Source of the DNA: Sphingomonas sp. PP-CE-1G-424
Lineage (GTDB): Bacteria > Pseudomonadota > Alphaproteobacteria > Sphingomonadales > Sphingomonadaceae
Assembly (NCBI RefSeq): GCF_004341085.1
Contig: NZ_SLXW01000003.1
Span: 124,001-188,000, forward strand
Reading direction: 5' to 3'
Length of the DNA: 64,000 nt
This document shows, in pieces, positions 44,871-53,714 of this stretch (positions are counted from its first letter, which is position 1; each line of letters begins with the position of its first letter). The position numbers and the translations under genes are program-made. Under the pieces are notes generated by a model. It searched no databases. It saw only the letters and a program-made list of their open reading frames with translations, and was not told the origin of the DNA.

Positions 44871-44877
44871 CTCGGCG

Positions 44878-45102
44878 ATGGCCGCAGACGTCATCTTCCA
44901 GCGTTACCTGCACCGCCTCGTCGAGATCAACCGTCCCGCCGATCTAACCACACGGATTGGCGAGATGGTTCTGCTTGTCGATCGATGCGCCTTCAACCTG
45001 CAGAAAGACGCCCTTTGCCTAGTTCGTGAGCAGAGCGGTCGCTTTGCGCGGCATCGCCGGGAGGTCGGGAACTGTGCAATCCGCCGACTCAGTTACCGTT
45101 AA
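44878..45102 (+). CDS. Small basic protein, unknown
   Basis: A 74-residue protein beginning MAADVIFQRYLHRLVEINRPADL, starting seven bases after the previous small ORF's stop. The central part (TRIGEMVLLVDRCAFNLQKDAL) is helical; the end is arginine-rich. Codon use is moderately coding-like. No family is recognised, and it could be non-coding; it is listed because of the tight spacing with its upstream neighbour. Confidence 0.38.
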   Translation: MAADVIFQRYLHRLVEINRPADLTTRIGEMVLLVDRCAFNLQKDALCLVREQSGRFARHRREVGNCAIRRLSYR

Positions 45103-45254
45103 AATTGATCGCGTTGAGCCGGTTCACCTGCTCGGGAAGTTCCTTAGGCTGGTCGCCGATAGGACGAGGCCGGGGTCTCTGGTCGCAAACACTGCCGCCG
45201 CGTAACGGGCGAGGCCGTCGCTGTGATACGGTCGTACCCGCGGTTCGCGTTGAC

Positions 45255-46760
45255 CTATCGGATGCCGGACGCAGCGGCGGTCGGTGTCGCGAGGTAGCGA
45301 TCCAGGAACTGCTGGTGTGTCGGCATACCCGCGACCGCGTCCGCGATGGTGCCGCGGATGTTGGTCAATACGCTGGCGAGTTGCGAGCCCCCCATGATGC
45401 TGCCAAGGCGGTGGTGATCGCGGGGCGTGAGGCGCTGGCCTAGCATCACCTGCACCCAGCTGGCGACGCGGAACAGATCCTCACCGCCCTGATACGCTTG
45501 CGCGCCTTCGGTGAAGAGCGCGATGCGCTCTACGAGTGTGTCCGGGATGGGCATGTCCCGGCGCGCCGCCCAGAACGGCTCGGGACGTTGGTTGAGGTGA
45601 TAATGGAGGATGATGAAGTCGCGGACGCGCTCCAGTTCGGCCTGCGCCTGATCGTTGAACCGCGTTACCAGCGAGGGTGCGATCCCGCCGAACGGGAAGG
45701 TCTGCATCAGCCGCATGAGGCCGGTCATGACCAGATGGATGCTGGTCGATTCGAGCGGCTCGACGAACCCGCTGGCGAGGCTCAGCGCGACGCAGTTCCC
45801 CATCCATACCTGTCGCCGACGACCTGTGCGGAAGCGGATCAGCCGTGGCGGGGTCAGCGGTGCCCCGCCGATCGCGCCGAGCAGCCGGGCATGCGCCTCG
45901 TCGTCGGACAGATGGTCGCTCGCATAGACCAGCCCGTTGCCGACGCGGTGCTGCAGCGGAATGCGCCAGCGCCAGCCCGCGTCATGCGCGATCGCCCGCG
46001 TGTACGGGTGCGCCGGACCGGTCGCGGCAGATTGTACGGCCAGCGCGCTGTTGGTGGGCAGCCAGTGCGACCAGTCCTCGTACCCGGCGCCGTAGGTGCC
46101 CTCGATCAGCAGCCCGCGAAAGCCGGTGCAGTCGAGGAACAGGTCGCCCTCGACGCGCTCGCCCGAATCGAGGACGAGTGCGCGGATGAAGCCGGTCTCG
46201 CCATCGCGATCGACGCTTGCGATCCGTCCCTCGATCCGTTTTAGCCCGTTCGCCTCGCTGCGCGCGCGCAGGAAGCGGGCATAAAGACCGGCGTCGAGAT
46301 GATAGGCGTAGTTGATCTGGCCCTCGGAGGGGAGCGCGAACCGCTCCGCCTTGGCCGCCTGAAGCTCTAGACAATAGTCGCCGATATCGCTCCGATCGCC
46401 GGCGGCTTTGGCGGCGAGCCAGAAATGGTGGAAGTCGCCCATCCAGGTCGATTTGCCGATGTCGCCGAACGAATGGATGTAGCGATCGCCGTCGCGCGCC
46501 CAGTTCTCGAACGAAATGCCGAGCTTGAAGGTCGCCTGCGTCGCGCGCATGAATTCGCGCTCGTCCAGTCCCAGGATCGTGTGGAACGCGCGCATCGTCG
46601 GGATCGTCGCCTCGCCGACGCCGATGGTGCCGATCTCCTCGGATTCGACCAGCGTGATGTCGAGCAACTGGCCCAATTGCCGCGTCAAGGCGGCGGCGGC
46701 GAGCCAGCCCGCGGTGCCACCGCCGGCGATGACCACTTTCCTGATGCGCTGCTCGACCAT
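45255..46760 (-). CDS. Tryptophan-halogenase-family flavoprotein
   Basis: A 501-residue member of the PrnA/RebH-type flavin-dependent halogenase family. FAD motif GGGTAGWLAA is at 13-22, the catalytic lysine aligns as Lys79 (FKLGISF), the halogenase motif W-x-W-x-IP is at 263-268 (WRWRIP), and the conserved glutamate is in EPLES near 337. All key residues for making and guiding hypohalous acid are therefore present. In sphingomonads and caulobacters such genes sit in TonB-receptor loci with SapC and cupin genes, and the substrate is probably not free tryptophan (inference). It lies nine bases downstream of the cupin gene. Confidence 0.87.
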   Translation of the reverse strand: MVEQRIRKVVIAGGGTAGWLAAAALTRQLGQLLDITLVESEEIGTIGVGEATIPTMRAFHTILGLDEREFMRATQATFKLGISFENWARDGDRYIHSFGDIGKSTWMGDFHHFWLAAKAAGDRSDIGDYCLELQAAKAERFALPSEGQINYAYHLDAGLYARFLRARSEANGLKRIEGRIASVDRDGETGFIRALVLDSGERVEGDLFLDCTGFRGLLIEGTYGAGYEDWSHWLPTNSALAVQSAATGPAHPYTRAIAHDAGWRWRIPLQHRVGNGLVYASDHLSDDEAHARLLGAIGGAPLTPPRLIRFRTGRRRQVWMGNCVALSLASGFVEPLESTSIHLVMTGLMRLMQTFPFGGIAPSLVTRFNDQAQAELERVRDFIILHYHLNQRPEPFWAARRDMPIPDTLVERIALFTEGAQAYQGGEDLFRVASWVQVMLGQRLTPRDHHRLGSIMGGSQLASVLTNIRGTIADAVAGMPTHQQFLDRYLATPTAAASGIR

Positions 46761-46769
46761 GATCGGTTC

Positions 46770-47807
46770 CTATCGGTTGATGCGCTGGAGGATCTTGGCG
46801 CGCAGCCGCCGCGCCGACAGCGTATCGAGCGGTGCCAGTTCGCCTTGCGCGTGCTCGGGCAGGTGCGCGCGGGCCTGGTCCGCGGGGCCGAAGACATAAT
46901 GATCGAACATCGCACGCCACGCCTGCTTCTCGTGATCGGGCCGATCGCGCAGCGACAACAGGCCGTGGAGCAGCGTGTTCATCGGCGTATCCATGAACCG
47001 CGGCACCGCGTTCCACCAATAGTTGATCATGACGTTGAACGCGTCCAGCGCCTCGACATTGTGCCACCACAACGCCGGGTAGAGCAGCACATCGCCGGGT
47101 TCGAGTTCGGCGACCTCGGCCTGCGCCAGCGCCTCGGCGAAGCGCGGGTACCGGTCGAGATCGGGTGCGCGGAGATCGACCATGCTGACCACTTGGCCGG
47201 CTGGCGTTGGCTCCAATGGCCCGGGATAAAGGTTGGCGACCTGCTCCGGCGGGAACAGCGTGAAGCGCCGTCGGCCGACCATGCAGCACGCCAGATTGTT
47301 CGACATGTCGTAATGCGTCGCGGCGACGGTACGATTGCCGATCCAGATGCTGACCAGCGGTGGGGTCTCGACGAGTTGCGGATCGCCGAACGGCAATGCC
47401 GCGTGCGCGCGAAGGCCAGGCAGATACAGATCGATGTCGGTCGAGCCAATATAGATGGCGGGCGCATCCGCGTCGTCGAGGCCGGCGAGGATCTGGTCGA
47501 GATAGCCGGAAAGCGAACCGCTCTCGCGCTTGAAGTTCAGCCCAGTGCAATCGTCCGAATAGCCGAAGCGGCCGCCGATCGCGGGATCGCCCAGATACGC
47601 GGTGACGGGACGGCCGCCGTCGAACTGCTTGAGCCACGTCATCGCCCGCTCAGCGCCATCAAGCCCGATAGCGACCAGCGGCAGGTCGCGCGCGATCCCG
47701 CGCAGGATCACGGGGCGGCCGTCGGCGATCAGATCGGCAACGGGCACGCTGGCCGCGCTCGCCGCTTCGATCACACGCGTGCGGCGCACGATACCTGCCA
47801 CGCTCAC
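46770..47807 (-). CDS. Cupin-like (JmjC/FIH-type) dioxygenase
   Basis: A 345-residue cupin_8/JmjC-like protein. The Fe(II)-binding triad is His165-x-Asp167 in ATHYDMSNN and His249 in LWWHNVE. Upstream sequence IYIGSTDIDLYLPGL and GLNFKRESG are typical of this family from TonB-receptor loci. It should be a 2-oxoglutarate-dependent hydroxylase of a protein or small molecule. The start overlaps the SapC stop by four bases, and the halogenase gene follows after nine, so the three are one transcript. Confidence 0.83.
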   Translation of the reverse strand: MSVAGIVRRTRVIEAASAASVPVADLIADGRPVILRGIARDLPLVAIGLDGAERAMTWLKQFDGGRPVTAYLGDPAIGGRFGYSDDCTGLNFKRESGSLSGYLDQILAGLDDADAPAIYIGSTDIDLYLPGLRAHAALPFGDPQLVETPPLVSIWIGNRTVAATHYDMSNNLACCMVGRRRFTLFPPEQVANLYPGPLEPTPAGQVVSMVDLRAPDLDRYPRFAEALAQAEVAELEPGDVLLYPALWWHNVEALDAFNVMINYWWNAVPRFMDTPMNTLLHGLLSLRDRPDHEKQAWRAMFDHYVFGPADQARAHLPEHAQGELAPLDTLSARRLRAKILQRINR

Positions 47808-48523
47808 CCGATCTGGCTCAGCAGCGGTTGCTTGCGGGCGATCAACTGCTGGATGTTGCCGAGCGACGCGGCGGCGAGGATGGCGAGACGCAGCACGCCC
47901 GATCGATGCAGCCGCTCGAGCGGTTCCCCCGTCAGGGCCGCGAGATGCTCGATGTCGACGACCAGCACGTCGGGAATGGTATAGCGACGCTCTTCGCTGA
48001 CATCGACGGTGAGCGTTACCGACGTGAGAAGGCCAGCCTCGTCGAGCGCGGCATATGCAGCCGGCGCCGTTTCCATGCCCTCGTACAGCAGGCGCAGCAC
48101 GCCGGTGATATGATCGAGATACGGCGTGCTGCCGCCATGTTCGAGGAACAGCGGCAGGCCGGCAGCATCGCCGACCCGTGGGTCGTCGAGATCGACATGC
48201 AGCATCGGCTCGCCGACGTCGTCACCGGAAGGCCTTACCAGCCCGATCGAGAAGGGACCGCGCTGATGGCTGGCTGGCACATAGCGGCTGGTCCAATAGT
48301 CGCCGGCGAGAAACAGGTTCTCGTCGCGGTCGAGCCCCAGCAGGGCATAGGCCTGCAATCCTTCGTCGCGACGGCGGAATATGATGGCGAATTCGCGCTG
48401 CACCTCCTCGAACTCGGCGGGGAATATCAGCGTTTGATTGGTGGCATCGCCGAATGCGGCGCCCGCCCGCGGGCTGATGCGCAAATCGGCATGGTCGATA
48501 TTGTTGATCTGTACGGGGTTCAT
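47804..48523 (-). CDS. SapC-family protein
   Basis: A 239-residue SapC-like protein. Diagnostic parts are TLIFPAEFEEVQREFAIIFRR, the YFLAGDYWTSRYVP-like segment LFLAGDYWTSRYVPA, and FLEHGGSTPYLDHI. Originally described as part of a Campylobacter S-layer locus, in sphingomonads it nearly always accompanies TonB receptors and halogenase-type genes; its biochemical role is not known. It heads the three-gene unit SapC-cupin-halogenase, downstream of the receptor gene, from which it is separated by a terminator. Confidence 0.83.
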   Translation of the reverse strand: MNPVQINNIDHADLRISPRAGAAFGDATNQTLIFPAEFEEVQREFAIIFRRRDEGLQAYALLGLDRDENLFLAGDYWTSRYVPASHQRGPFSIGLVRPSGDDVGEPMLHVDLDDPRVGDAAGLPLFLEHGGSTPYLDHITGVLRLLYEGMETAPAAYAALDEAGLLTSVTLTVDVSEERRYTIPDVLVVDIEHLAALTGEPLERLHRSGVLRLAILAAASLGNIQQLIARKQPLLSQIG

Positions 48524-48578
48524 CCGCTCCGTCCTGTTGTTGCGTCAGGTCTATCAGCGCGATGGCGACGGACAAAGG

Positions 48579-48612
48579 AAAAGGCCACCGCACGGATTGG
48601 CGGCGGCCTTTT
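48579..48612 (-). terminator. Intrinsic terminator of the TonB-receptor gene
   Basis: Read on the minus strand: a 13-base stem AAAAGGCCGCCGC / GCGGTGGCCTTTT (one G-U pair, otherwise perfect), an eight-base loop, then the T-rich TTTTCCTTTG. The wobble pairs only in the minus-strand transcript, while on the plus strand it becomes an A-C mismatch, which shows the direction of use. Confidence 0.8.
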
Positions 48613-48622
48613 CATACTGGTG

Positions 48623-48648
48623 CGGGAGTGGATCCAGATCCACTCCCG
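48623..48648. repeat. 12-bp perfect inverted repeat after the receptor gene
   Basis: CGGGAGTGGATC and GATCCACTCCCG are separated by two bases, seven bases beyond the receptor stop. It forms a very stable hairpin just before the terminator at 48579-48612 on the minus strand. TTTT follows on the plus side, so it may be a bidirectional or 3'-stabilising element. Confidence 0.65.
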
Positions 48649-48654
48649 TTTTCC

Positions 48655-51600
48655 TCAGAACCGGTAGCGCGCGCCGAGGTAGAAGCGCGGCTTGAGTTCC
48701 TGGACATAGACCAGGTTCGTCTCGGTACGGGCATATTGGCGGAACGGTTCGCTGGTCAGATTGACGGCTTCGAGCGACACCGAGAAGGTCTTCGTGACGT
48801 CGTAGCTTATGCTGCCATCGAGCGTACCGAACGCCGCCGTGAACAGCGGGTTGCGATTGTCGCCCTGGTTCGTGGCCGCAAGATACTTGTCGCGCCAGTT
48901 GTACGAGACGCGGGCCGATATCCCGCCCTTGTCGTAGATCGCCGTCAGGTTGGCGCTGTCGCCAAGCCCGGTGAGCGCGAAGATGTTGACGTTCGGGTCC
49001 CCGTAGGGATCCACATTCACGTCACCGCTGACCTTGGTGTACGAGACCGCGAAACCGAAGCCGGACCGGCCGAAGAAGTTGGTCCAGGCGACCTCGAACC
49101 CGTGAATGTTGGCTTCCTTATTGTTGATCGGCTCGCTGATCGCGAAGTTGACGAGCGGATCGGCGGCATCGCCAACGAGATTAACCGCGAGCGCGAGATC
49201 GTTGTAGAACGTGCCACGGAATTTGCCCGTGGCGGCGTCGAAGCCGTTCTGGAACGCCGCCGTCGCCGCCGCCTTGTTGCCGGCAGCCTGCTGCAGCAGC
49301 GCAGTGTAGGCGAACAGGTTTTCGTCGGTCGTGGCGATATTGTTCGACCGGAGATAGTCCAGCGCCGTGCCGGACCGCGAGCCCGGCGCACCCGAACCCG
49401 GATCACGCAAGCCGAACAGGCTGCCGTTGCTCACCGTGTTGCCGACGAAGTTGCGTACGTTCTTGTTGAAGAAGCCGGCCGAGATGAAACTGGTCGGCTT
49501 GTAGTACCATTCGACCGACACATCGAAATTGTCCGAAACCAGCGGTAACAGCGCCGGATTCTGCCGGTTGGCCGGTGCCGATCCGGAGCCCAGCGCGGTT
49601 GGACGGGTAGGGGCGTTGGCCGTCACGGAAGCGAACAGGCTGCCATAATCCGCGCGGGCCAGTGTTCGGCTGAACGACGTGCGCGCGATCAGATTGTCGA
49701 CCACCTCGATGTTGAAGTCGAGCGACGGCAGCAGATTGTCGTACTTCGATTTGACGTTGACCGCGCCGCCAGCCGCGCCGCCGAGCACGGCGAAGTCGTT
49801 ATCCGACTGCCATTCCAACGCGCTCGGGATCGTCTGGAGCGCCAGCGAATTGACCCGGGTCCGCTCGTAGCGTGCGCCGATCAGGGCATTGGCGCGCCGT
49901 CCGCCGATCTCGCCATGCCACGCCATCTGACCATAGACCGCCCAGGTTTTCTCGCCGACCGTATTGTCCGACGACCCCATCAGAACCCGTTCACGCCCGG
50001 GGACATTCTGATAATATGGCGAGAAGACGTTGAGCAGATCGACCGCATCCCCCCGGAACGCTACCAGCGCCGAGCCGGTCGAGTTCGGATTATACTTGTC
50101 GAACTTGCACGTCAGGCAATAGGTGCTGACTAGGTCGCCCGCGAGCCTGTCGACGATACCGGTATCCGTGATGCCCCAGTCGCCGAGAAGTTGCTGCGTG
50201 TTGGAACTCGTCGAGTGGATCTTGGCATCGACATAGTTGGTGCCGAGCACGAAACGGCTCTCGTTGCCCAGATCCCAGCCCAATTCTCCGTTGAACTGGT
50301 TGATCCTCGACTCCTGCTTCGAGAAGATCTCGCGCGCGATCTGGGTGCCGAGATCGCCGCTGTCGAGCAGGTTGTTGCAATTGCCGCCGCGGCCGCCGTT
50401 GGTCGCGTTGCAATCGTTGAGCGTTTCCGACTGCTGCGGGAAGCCGTTGGAGAAATCGACCTTATGCGTTGCGCGCACCGGTGCGCCGATCGATATCGTC
50501 GTCGCCGACGTACCATTCGCATTGTCCGGATTGGTCGTCGACTTCGAGTGGTTCGCGTCGAGCTTCAGCGACAGCACGTCGGTGAAGTTCCACTTCAGGT
50601 TGCCGCCGACCGAATAGAGTTCGGTTTTGGTCGCGAACCGCTGCTGCTCATACCCCTTGTCGGCCTGCTTGGCCTCCGCCAGAATAATCGCGGACTGCAT
50701 CTGCTTGTTGTCGTCGAACGTGATGTCGCTGAACGGGCGCTGGAACCAGTTGGTCTGCTCGCTGCGCTCGTCGCTCAGCTTGTTGCGGGCATACAGGCCG
50801 TCGACGGTGATCTCCAACCGGTCGGTCGGCTTGAACTGGATGTTGGCCTGGCCGTTGAGACGCTCGCGACGGTTCTCCGAGAACTGATAGCGGCTGTCGT
50901 TCGGGATCTGCACGTACGGCGTCGTGGGACGGTTCGTGATGTTCGTCGTCGGGGTTATGTACGTCGAGGTATTGAGAAAATTATTGAGCGGAACGATGTT
51001 CCAATAGTTTGGATTGGACTGGACCGACGCCGATTCACGCAGCTGATAGCTGCCGAACAGATTGATACCAAAGGTCTCGTTGGGATTCTTCCAGTTGATC
51101 AGGCCCGAAAGCTCAGGCGTGACCTTCTTGAGACTGGCCTCGGCCTTCTCGACCGAGCTGTCGTACAGCGCCTTGGCGCCGATCGACCCCGAGAAGCCGT
51201 CCTCGCGTGCGTCCAGCGGCCGGCGGGTGACGACGTTGATCGCCGCGCCGATGCCGCCCGACGGGATGTTGGCACGACCGGTCTTGTAGACCTCGAGCGT
51301 GGCGACGCCTTCGGAGGCCAAATTCTGGAAATCGAACGAGCGGCCTGTGCCGACCGCGAAAGCGTTGCCGGTGCTGGTATCGATGCTGGTCGACGCGAGC
51401 TGGCGACCGTTCAGCGTTACGAGGTTGAAGCCGCCGCTGAACCCGCGAACCGCGACCTGCGAGCCTTCGCCGTTGGCGCGGGTGATCGATACGCCGGTGA
51501 TCCGCTGGAGCGACTCCGCCAGGTTGGTATCGGGGAACTTGCCGATATCCTCGGCCGAGATGGCGTCGACGACGCCCGCCGAATTGCGCTTGATGCCGAT

Positions 51601-51846
51601 CGCGCGGTCGAGGCTGGCGCGGATGCCGGTGACGACGATCTCATCGGTCGTGCCGTCTTCAAGCGTGCCGGCCGCGGGCGCCGGGGGCACGGTCTGCGTG
51701 CCAGTCTGCTGCGCGTTGGTGGTCTGGGCACTCTGGTCCGCCGGAGCGGTGGCTGTCTGCGCGCCGGCAGCGCTCGAAGCCGCCATGCCCGCCACGACGG
51801 CGATAGTAGATACCGAATGCGCGAGCGCGCGCGGAAACTTGATCAT
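48655..51846 (-). CDS. TonB-dependent receptor
   Basis: A 1063-residue outer-membrane receptor. Signal peptide at about 1-30 (ending SSAAGAQ), TonB box DEIVVTGIRASL, a plug domain (SAEDIGKFPDTNLAESLQRITGVSI ... VAVRGFSGGFNLVTLNGRQLAS), a 22-strand barrel and the C-terminal aromatic strand FYLGARYRF. Size and plug style fit the carbohydrate-type TonB receptors of sphingomonads and caulobacters. ATG at 51846 with GGGGAGGG upstream. A LacI-type palindrome about 60 bases upstream suggests induction by a sugar. The downstream SapC/cupin/halogenase genes may be partly co-transcribed by read-through. Confidence 0.92.
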   Translation of the reverse strand: MIKFPRALAHSVSTIAVVAGMAASSAAGAQTATAPADQSAQTTNAQQTGTQTVPPAPAAGTLEDGTTDEIVVTGIRASLDRAIGIKRNSAGVVDAISAEDIGKFPDTNLAESLQRITGVSITRANGEGSQVAVRGFSGGFNLVTLNGRQLASTSIDTSTGNAFAVGTGRSFDFQNLASEGVATLEVYKTGRANIPSGGIGAAINVVTRRPLDAREDGFSGSIGAKALYDSSVEKAEASLKKVTPELSGLINWKNPNETFGINLFGSYQLRESASVQSNPNYWNIVPLNNFLNTSTYITPTTNITNRPTTPYVQIPNDSRYQFSENRRERLNGQANIQFKPTDRLEITVDGLYARNKLSDERSEQTNWFQRPFSDITFDDNKQMQSAIILAEAKQADKGYEQQRFATKTELYSVGGNLKWNFTDVLSLKLDANHSKSTTNPDNANGTSATTISIGAPVRATHKVDFSNGFPQQSETLNDCNATNGGRGGNCNNLLDSGDLGTQIAREIFSKQESRINQFNGELGWDLGNESRFVLGTNYVDAKIHSTSSNTQQLLGDWGITDTGIVDRLAGDLVSTYCLTCKFDKYNPNSTGSALVAFRGDAVDLLNVFSPYYQNVPGRERVLMGSSDNTVGEKTWAVYGQMAWHGEIGGRRANALIGARYERTRVNSLALQTIPSALEWQSDNDFAVLGGAAGGAVNVKSKYDNLLPSLDFNIEVVDNLIARTSFSRTLARADYGSLFASVTANAPTRPTALGSGSAPANRQNPALLPLVSDNFDVSVEWYYKPTSFISAGFFNKNVRNFVGNTVSNGSLFGLRDPGSGAPGSRSGTALDYLRSNNIATTDENLFAYTALLQQAAGNKAAATAAFQNGFDAATGKFRGTFYNDLALAVNLVGDAADPLVNFAISEPINNKEANIHGFEVAWTNFFGRSGFGFAVSYTKVSGDVNVDPYGDPNVNIFALTGLGDSANLTAIYDKGGISARVSYNWRDKYLAATNQGDNRNPLFTAAFGTLDGSISYDVTKTFSVSLEAVNLTSEPFRQYARTETNLVYVQELKPRFYLGARYRF

Positions 51847-51903
51847 AAACCCTCCCCTATTCCCGGCCGCCCTGTTCAGGCCGGAGTGCACACGGTCGTT
51901 GCC

Positions 51904-51927
51904 GCATATGATAGGGCTACCATTTGC
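51904..51927. promoter_or_regulatory. LacI-type operator upstream of the TonB receptor
   Basis: The imperfect palindrome has the core ATGATAGGGCTACCAT (51908-51923), and 9 of 11 positions pair over the full 24 bases. It closely resembles TGGTAGCGCTACCA-type boxes bound by LacI-family sugar regulators upstream of proteobacterial TonB receptors. It sits about 60 bases before the receptor ATG; a minus-strand TTGACA lies at 51936-51941, just upstream, although its spacing to the TATCAT sequence is long. Confidence 0.65.
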
Positions 51928-51941
51928 AGGGGTGGTGTCAA

Positions 51942-52542
51942 CGGCAGAAGCGTTACTTACCGCGCGTGAATTAACCGGATCCGTTACACTATCATGTGCA
52001 ATTCTAGTGGTTTAGTCGGTACTTTTCCGAGGTGCTCTAGCAAATCGAATACGGTATTCTTTGGATGAAGACTCTATATTCGCTAGTTGTGATATAATAG
52101 AGACTGTTGTTGTGCCGTATAGGTAAGTTTGGGAAAGGCGTGATGCCTCAATTACGGCCTAGCCTGACGCGAGGATGGGGCAGAACATCTGTCGTTTTAT
52201 AGATGTGCTTCAACTCGAGCATTTGAGAGGCTTGCGGGCGATGCTCAACTACAATGCTGCACTGCGGTCGTCGTTAACGTTGTGCTTGGAAGGAATGATG
52301 GTCACATATGCCCGCTGAAGATCCGCAGTGCGGGCCACCGCGGTGATAGCGATACATCAGTAAACGGCGGCATTGCGTGGTTAAACCGAAATCGCGAAGG
52401 TGGGGGCGGCAGTATCCTGGGTACCCCTCAGTCGCCCGAACCGCGCATATAGCAGGTTTGCGTGTGTGCATTCTGCCTGGGCATCGTATCGCGTGAGACG
52501 TTGGCCTATGCTCGATAAATGAAGGTCGCGAAGGAGAGGCAG
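51942..52542. other. AT-richer intergenic stretch without a gene
   Basis: About 600 bases with lower GC than the rest and no convincing reading frame. Short frames with stops occur on both strands. It must hold the receptor promoter region on the left and the promoter of the small protein gene at 52543 on the right. I see no terminator, RNA gene or repeat. Confidence 0.5.
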
Positions 52543-52920
52543 ATGGTTCGCGTGTTGGTCATTGGGTATGCGCCTGACGCAGTCGATTTCACCGATCCGG
52601 CCATTCCGCCCGGCCTGACCGAAGCCCGTGTGGCGGAAGGGATCGGACGAGACGCACAATCGATGCGGGATCGGGGCTGGGAAGCGGTGCATCTTCCGAT
52701 TCGCGCGGATGGAAGCTTGCGTCACGACATTGCGGAGTGTCTCGCGCGTGAGACGTTCGATTGCATCGTGATCGGCGCTGGCGTCCGTATGACGACCAAG
52801 CGTGTCGCCGCGTTCGAACAGGTCATCGATGCCGTTCGGCAAGGGGCGCCGCAAACCCCGATTGCGTTCAACGCGAGCCCGGATAGTAGCGGCGAAGCGG
52901 CGGCCCGGTGGTTGGGCTAA
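52543..52920 (+). CDS. Conserved hypothetical protein, Rossmann-like
   Basis: A 125-residue protein starting MVRVLVIGYAPDAVDF, with AAGGAGAGG before the ATG at 52543. A first strand plus glycine loop, the segment ETFDCIVIGAGVRMTTKRVAAFEQVIDAVRQGAP and the end FNASPDSSGEAAARWLG give an alpha/beta pattern like a small response-regulator-like fold, but the phosphoacceptor aspartate is absent. No function is known. It is single and converges with the FAD/NAD reductase gene. Confidence 0.65.
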   Translation: MVRVLVIGYAPDAVDFTDPAIPPGLTEARVAEGIGRDAQSMRDRGWEAVHLPIRADGSLRHDIAECLARETFDCIVIGAGVRMTTKRVAAFEQVIDAVRQGAPQTPIAFNASPDSSGEAAARWLG

Positions 52921-52964
52921 GCCTCTTCTGGATATGACGCAGGCCGTTGAACAGCGTGCTCAGG

Positions 52965-53714
52965 TCATGCTCCACCGTAGCGTTCGGTCTTAATCATGGC
53001 GGCATCGAGGCCGGCCAGCAGCGCGCCCTCCGTCGCGATGTTGACGAAGCCGTTGGACCCGCACACGAAGACATGTGTGGGTTTTCGGTCAAGCCGGGCC
53101 ACGACCTCCTGGACCATGGCACTGTCGATCCGTCGCCCGAAGTCCGAGGTGCGGCGCGGGTCTTCGCGCGTGATCGCCAGCGCCAGGACGAATGCCGGGT
53201 CGCCGATCTCGGTGGCATGAAGCTCTTCCGAAAAGAGCACGTCTTCGGCGGTCCGCGCGGACAGGAGCAGCGCCGTCGGTACCGCCGGAGTCTGTGTGCG
53301 GCGCTGTCGGATCATGGCCATCAACGGCACCACGCCGGAGCCTGCGCCGATCAGCAATACTGCGCCTGCGGCAGGGTCTGGCCACAGGAAATGGCCGCCG
53401 AGCGGACCACGTAGCTCGATGGCGTCGCCGATCGTCGCGACGTCGTGAAAGTATGACGAAACCTCACCTTCCGGCAGGCGCTCGATCGCCAGCTCGATGA
53501 TCAGGGAGGAGGCCGCCGTCGATGCGATCGAGTAGCTGCGCATCGCGCGATAGCCGTCGGGCGCGGTCAGCCGGACGTCGACGTGCTGCCCCGCGATGGG
53601 CGCGAACGGTTTGCTCGCCCGCAGGAAGACGCTCTTGATACTCGGGGTTTGCTGAACGATCGCCTCGATCACGCACGACTGCCACGACACGGTTTGCGCG
53701 CCACCCTCAATCAT
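52965..53714 (-). CDS. FAD/NAD(P)-binding ferredoxin-reductase-like protein
   Basis: A 249-residue flavin reductase of the FNR superfamily. The FAD-binding motif is RAMRSYSIAST (RxYS), the glycine-rich loop is GPLGGHF, the NAD(P) segment is VLLIGAGSGVVPLMAMIR, and the C-terminal nicotinamide site is VFVCGSNGFVN. There is no [2Fe-2S] domain. The ATG at 53714 overlaps the stop of the sulfite-oxidase-like gene by eight bases, which indicates that it supplies electrons to, or accepts electrons from, that molybdoenzyme. Confidence 0.85.
   Translation of the reverse strand: MIEGGAQTVSWQSCVIEAIVQQTPSIKSVFLRASKPFAPIAGQHVDVRLTAPDGYRAMRSYSIASTAASSLIIELAIERLPEGEVSSYFHDVATIGDAIELRGPLGGHFLWPDPAAGAVLLIGAGSGVVPLMAMIRQRRTQTPAVPTALLLSARTAEDVLFSEELHATEIGDPAFVLALAITREDPRRTSDFGRRIDSAMVQEVVARLDRKPTHVFVCGSNGFVNIATEGALLAGLDAAMIKTERYGGA

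Noticed and set aside
45103..45254. A possible gene remnant ending QVNRLNAINFNGN on the minus strand after the halogenase
   Set aside because: The peptide tail looked protein-like, but no consistent frame or family could be built upstream of it, so it is left as unassigned intergenic DNA.
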